From NCBI GenBank assembly GCA_019456225.1, contig VRUI01000014.1, positions 1 through 64,000 on the forward strand: DNA of 64,000 bases, in the 5' to 3' direction. This DNA is from Planctomycetota bacterium (GTDB lineage Bacteria; Planctomycetota; Phycisphaerae; Sedimentisphaerales; Anaerohalosphaeraceae). The notes below the pieces were generated by a model, which saw nothing but the letters and a program-made list of their open reading frames with translations, was not told where the DNA came from and did no database searches. Position numbers and translations under genes: made by a program. Below, piece after piece: positions 60,912-64,000 of this stretch; position 1 is the stretch's first letter, and every line of letters starts with the position of its first letter.

Positions 60912-63140
60912 CTACGGAGTTGATACTTTTTCCGGTTTATCCCCGATGTACCCCATCTCGTTGCAAATTTCCAGTATTCTCAGACCCTTAGGTGCGGCGT
61001 GTTTTGATCCGCTTGCGCCTCTTTTGACTACTATCGCAAATGCCAGTGCTCTGTTGGATTTGTCTTCGGCAAAACCTGCGAACCAGGCATTGTATGGTTG
61101 TTGAGTTGATCCGGTTTTACCGAATAGCGTGATATTTCGTTTAGCGAACTTTTTGTTATATTTGAATTTGCTGTTTCTGAAAGCATTATATGCGGTTCCG
61201 CCTTTTTTATAGACAACCGCACTCATTCCGTCGCGAATGACACGAATTGTCGAGTTGGAAATTTTAAGGTCGATGGGGCGGTATTTTTTGTTTTCGGTGT
61301 CGCCGAGGAACAGACGCGGATTTCTAAACGTCCCTCCCCGTGCAAGGGTGGCCATCCCGTTTGCAACCTGCATAACGGTTACTCGCATAGATGCCTGTCC
61401 GATCCCAAAGCGCCTTTTTTCGTGTGCCTCAAGCCTCGGCAGATCCTCTATACAATTGATGCGGTGCTCGTAACCAGCCGTATAGGTTATTCCGCCTGCC
61501 TCCTGAAGTCTTCGGCCAGCTGCTTCGCTTTCGGTTCGTTTTAGTGCTTTAAGCAGACCGGGATAATGAGGCGGCATCAGGGTTTTGCGCCCGAACCCGA
61601 ACCTGTAGAGCCAGCTTTGTATGACCTCCGATGGCATTCTGTCGGCTAACCTGGAAAAATAGATATTGCAGCTTCCGCGAATTGCATTTCGACTGTTGTT
61701 ACCACCCTGGCCTGCCCAGCGGCCATCGTGGTTGTATTTGTGGACGCGGTGGATAATGCAGTCGGGCCAGCCGCTTGGCGGATTGCTGCCGTCACAATGG
61801 ATGACCTCACCGGCTGTCACCTTGCCGGTTTCCAGTCCCATCGCCAGGAAGAAGGGCTTTATTACCGAACCTGGCGGGTATGTTTCGTAGAGAGCCTTGT
61901 TTATGAACGGCTGGGTGGACGCGTCTTTGACAGCATCATTTACTTTCTTCTTTCGTATCTCTCTCAGGTCGTATGTAGGTACCGAGACCATCGCCAGTAT
62001 TTCACCGGTGGCTACGTCGATCACTACGGCCCCCATTTCGGCATTGGGGTCGGGGAAAATCGTTTTGTCAGATAGATAATAATTGATGCGGTGCTGCAGT
62101 TCAATGTCGATCGAAAGGTGGATGTCTTCGCCAAACTGGGTTGGTTTTCTGCTTAGCAGTTCGTCGTCTCTGTTGTAGGTGACCTCGCCTCGTTTACCGC
62201 GAAGGATAACCTCGCATGCTTCTTCGATACCGTTCTTGCCGGAATAATCCTCAGCGTTATAGAGCGAGTATACGTCTTTAGGGAAGAGGGCGTTTTCGTC
62301 GGTTTGTGCCGGGCCGACCCAGCCGATAAGCTGGCAGGCAGACGATGATTCGGGCTTGTATACTCTTTCGGTTATCGGTGAGATCTTTAGGCCTTCTATG
62401 CCCGTAAATTCTTCCTGGACTTCAAGCAGCAGTTCTTCGGGGATCTCGTAGATAGGGTGGAGCTGACGCATCTCTAAGAGATCCAGATTCAACGCAAGTT
62501 TATATCGCTGGGCGTGGGCATTTGCTTTGCGCTGGGATGGGTGAGATGTTGTGTCTTTCGCGGCGAGACGTTCTTCAAAATCTTTCATTGCCTGACTGTA
62601 AGGAACCTCTTTCTCTCTCGCCTTAAATTCCAGGTACAATTCGGATTGAGGAAAGGTCTTTTTCCACATGACGACTTCGCGAAGCTTCCATATCCCCCTG
62701 TTGATCTTGCCAATTTGTGACAGAAGCTTTTCCCTGCCAACGCCAAGTAGGCTGGTGCATTTGTCTATTGCGTTGTTAATGGCTGCGGTCTCTTCGGCGT
62801 ATGTTTGGTGCATTTCAAATTTAGCATCATCAAAGCTCTTACCGTCTTTCATATTATTATAAATTGTCGCCGCCCAGAAATCTTTATCCTTATATTTTGT
62901 CAGTTTATAACTGGCCATGACATAAAACTGGGGTTTGTCGATTGCAAGTTCCTTCATGCAGCGGTCATATATAGTCCCGCGAACCGTAGGCAGTTGTTCG
63001 GGGTTTTTTATCCGGGAATCGTGGATGATCTTCCTGGCCTCGGCTTTGCCGAAAACCTGCATATACGCCAGCCGACAAAAACATAACGATATCGCGATGA
63101 AACAAAGAAATATAAAAAAATATAGTCGCTGTCTATACAT
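60912..63140 (-). CDS. mrdA: Penicillin-binding protein 2 (elongation transpeptidase)
   Basis: A 742-residue class B PBP with a membrane anchor (YFFIFLCFIAISLCFCRLAYMQ), a long dimerisation domain and a transpeptidase domain: PPGSVIKP (Ser425, Lys428), SCN (490-492; SxN) and KTGS (675-678). It makes side-wall peptidoglycan with RodA, MreC and MreD. It precedes mreD and mreC on the same strand but is listed after them in transcription (mreC-mreD-mrdA), the standard order. RodA is not in view. Confidence 0.95.
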   Translation of the reverse strand: MYRQRLYFFIFLCFIAISLCFCRLAYMQVFGKAEARKIIHDSRIKNPEQLPTVRGTIYDRCMKELAIDKPQFYVMASYKLTKYKDKDFWAATIYNNMKDGKSFDDAKFEMHQTYAEETAAINNAIDKCTSLLGVGREKLLSQIGKINRGIWKLREVVMWKKTFPQSELYLEFKAREKEVPYSQAMKDFEERLAAKDTTSHPSQRKANAHAQRYKLALNLDLLEMRQLHPIYEIPEELLLEVQEEFTGIEGLKISPITERVYKPESSSACQLIGWVGPAQTDENALFPKDVYSLYNAEDYSGKNGIEEACEVILRGKRGEVTYNRDDELLSRKPTQFGEDIHLSIDIELQHRINYYLSDKTIFPDPNAEMGAVVIDVATGEILAMVSVPTYDLREIRKKKVNDAVKDASTQPFINKALYETYPPGSVIKPFFLAMGLETGKVTAGEVIHCDGSNPPSGWPDCIIHRVHKYNHDGRWAGQGGNNSRNAIRGSCNIYFSRLADRMPSEVIQSWLYRFGFGRKTLMPPHYPGLLKALKRTESEAAGRRLQEAGGITYTAGYEHRINCIEDLPRLEAHEKRRFGIGQASMRVTVMQVANGMATLARGGTFRNPRLFLGDTENKKYRPIDLKISNSTIRVIRDGMSAVVYKKGGTAYNAFRNSKFKYNKKFAKRNITLFGKTGSTQQPYNAWFAGFAEDKSNRALAFAIVVKRGASGSKHAAPKGLRILEICNEMGYIGDKPEKVSTP

Positions 63141-63239
63141 AAAAAAGCCTCGGCCAAAGGCCGAATCCTAAATTAGTAATTAGTAATTCGTAATTCGTAA
63201 TTCGTAATTACAAACTGACCGCCAGGTCAGTTTGACAAG
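63141..63239. repeat. Composite palindrome module between mrdA and mreD
   Basis: TCGGCC aaa GGCCGA (63150-63164), tagtaattcgtaattcgtaatt iterations (63174-63210), then CAAACTGACC gcca GGTCAGTTTG (63211-63234). Transcribed, it lies between two genes of the same operon, so it would form strong hairpins inside the mRNA. Confidence 0.7.
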
Positions 63240-63764
63240 CTATCTGTCTGTTTGCCTGGCGTAGTGGGGCGGTTCGATTACGAGCATATTGAATATTGCT
63301 TTCAGCCCCAGCCAGATCAACGGGCCAATTAACGCCGAATACAGTGTGGTCATCACGATTACCGCAAAGCTGTTTAGCGTCTGACCGGATAGTTTCCTGT
63401 ATATCATCGCTTCTGCCATTGTCCCTGCCAGAAGACCCGACACAAAAATGCATATCGCCTGGAAGATCAGCCTCTTCATGATGACCTGGCCCCGCAGAAA
63501 GGAGATCGCTGTCCCTATAATCCCAAAGCTTACCGTGTGCGGGCCCATAACCATCGAAGATGAGGATATATCGGCGGCGAGACCTATGGCAAAAGAACAG
63601 GCCATAGCTTCGGAAGTTTCGCAATTGATCGCAAAGAAGACCATCACAATAAGCATCAGTTCAGGCTTGATGTTATAGTCGCCAAAAGAGATGAAATCCA
63701 GTACGCTGCTCGACGCGACAAGCATGAAGACCGCAAGGACGATAATAAACGGTATCCATCTCAT
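63240..63764 (-). CDS. mreD: Rod shape-determining protein MreD
   Basis: A 174-residue protein with five to six hydrophobic helices (MRWIPFIIVLAVFMLVASSSVLDF, then LMLIVMVFFAINCETSEAM), as in MreD. MreD links MreC to PBP2/RodA in the elongasome. It abuts mreC (63765). Confidence 0.85.
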   Translation of the reverse strand: MRWIPFIIVLAVFMLVASSSVLDFISFGDYNIKPELMLIVMVFFAINCETSEAMACSFAIGLAADISSSSMVMGPHTVSFGIIGTAISFLRGQVIMKRLIFQAICIFVSGLLAGTMAEAMIYRKLSGQTLNSFAVIVMTTLYSALIGPLIWLGLKAIFNMLVIEPPHYARQTDR

Positions 63765-64000
63765 TTATTCGCCCTCTTCGTCGCTGGTAGTGTCCATGTC
63801 GATGATTACAATCGCAACGTCTGTCAGTGCTCTGATGTCGACGACAGGTGTGATGGTAATGTCCCAGAGCAGTGGGTCCTGATCGTCGGGCTTAATCGCA
63901 ATTATTTGACCGACCACCAGCGGAGTCTCAAGAAAACCGAATTTGCGTTTGGCGTATACTGAATCATCGACTCGTATATCATATTGTTTTCTCACGATCA
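63765..64000 (-). CDS. mreC: Rod shape-determining protein MreC, C-terminal part (cut by window end)
   Basis: Only the C-terminal ~78 residues are present; the gene continues beyond 64000. Beta-rich segments YDIRVDDSVYAKRKFGFLETPLVVGQIIAIKPD and LLWDITITPVVDIRALTDVAIVI are typical of the MreC C-terminal domain. An acidic tail (DMDTTSDEEGE) ends the protein. It shares a strand with mreD and mrdA. Confidence 0.8.
   Translation of the reverse strand, partial: IVRKQYDIRVDDSVYAKRKFGFLETPLVVGQIIAIKPDDQDPLLWDITITPVVDIRALTDVAIVIIDMDTTSDEEGE

Overview
This 64 kb chromosomal window most likely comes from a planctomycete, probably class Phycisphaerae (Sedimentisphaerales-like). The evidence is a combination of features: PQQ-type beta-propeller, twin-arginine-like sulfatase and PD40/triple-CxxCH proteins typical of Planctomycetota; a dockerin-like C-terminal repeat; a GPP34 protein; glutaminyl-tRNA synthetase; flagella; and an mraZ-rsmH-ftsI cluster that is absent from many other planctomycetes. 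This placement is an inference. No rRNA, tRNA or CRISPR array was recognised.

Layout. 0.4-5.4 kb: a PQQ-like propeller protein, a GPP34 protein, a DEAD-box helicase and two adjacent Cys/Lys-rich secreted peptides. 5.5-10.55 kb: a compact minus-strand operon (acyl carrier protein, glutamine-dependent asparagine-synthase-like amidotransferase, AMP-dependent acyl ligase, NAD synthase-like enzyme) that looks like a small biosynthetic pathway. 11.0-11.2 kb: a promoter followed by a structured, terminator-ended transcript whose loop is a run of CTC repeats, a candidate anti-Shine-Dalgarno small RNA. 11.3-17.3 kb: an oxidoreductase, a GLUG/dockerin protein, an amino-acid permease fused to UspA domains with a small overlapping membrane ORF, and a DUF1097 protein. 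17.3-18.6 kb: a gene-free stretch with helically phased 10-bp iterations. 18.6-25.2 kb: a triple-CxxCH protein, then ffh-orf-rpsP-trmD. 25.3-29.2 kb: a molybdate-type ABC transporter whose binding-protein gene is separated from its permease and ATPase genes by 1.2 kb of repeats. 29.3-33.3 kb: PLD-like, nnrD, larB and tsaD. 33.9-36 kb: nifU-nifS. 36-39 kb: two lipoproteins and a secretin. 39-51.8 kb: a flagellin/fliS locus with a sigma-28-like promoter, surrounded by two GT41-type glycosyltransferases (one fused to an FkbM methyltransferase), a free FkbM methyltransferase, a hexapeptide acetyltransferase, a GT2 and a TPR-GT9-like protein; this is probably a flagellin or surface glycosylation island. 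51.8-55.9 kb: glnS, a sulfatase and greA. 56.2-64 kb: mraZ, a small ORF, rsmH, a LysM protein, an ftsL-like gene and ftsI on the plus strand, converging on mrdA (PBP2), mreD and mreC (partial) on the minus strand. Division and elongation cell-wall machineries therefore meet here.

Gene-free gaps are rich in short palindromic repeats of several families (TCGGCC..GGCCGA, CTGACC..GGTCAG, CCGCC..GGCGG, GTGGGC..GCCCAC, TCCCG..CGGGA) joined by AT-rich iterations. They recur as composite modules at gene ends. Three other families consist of about 10-11 bp units in tandem.

Functional calls rest on motifs read by eye. No database search was run.
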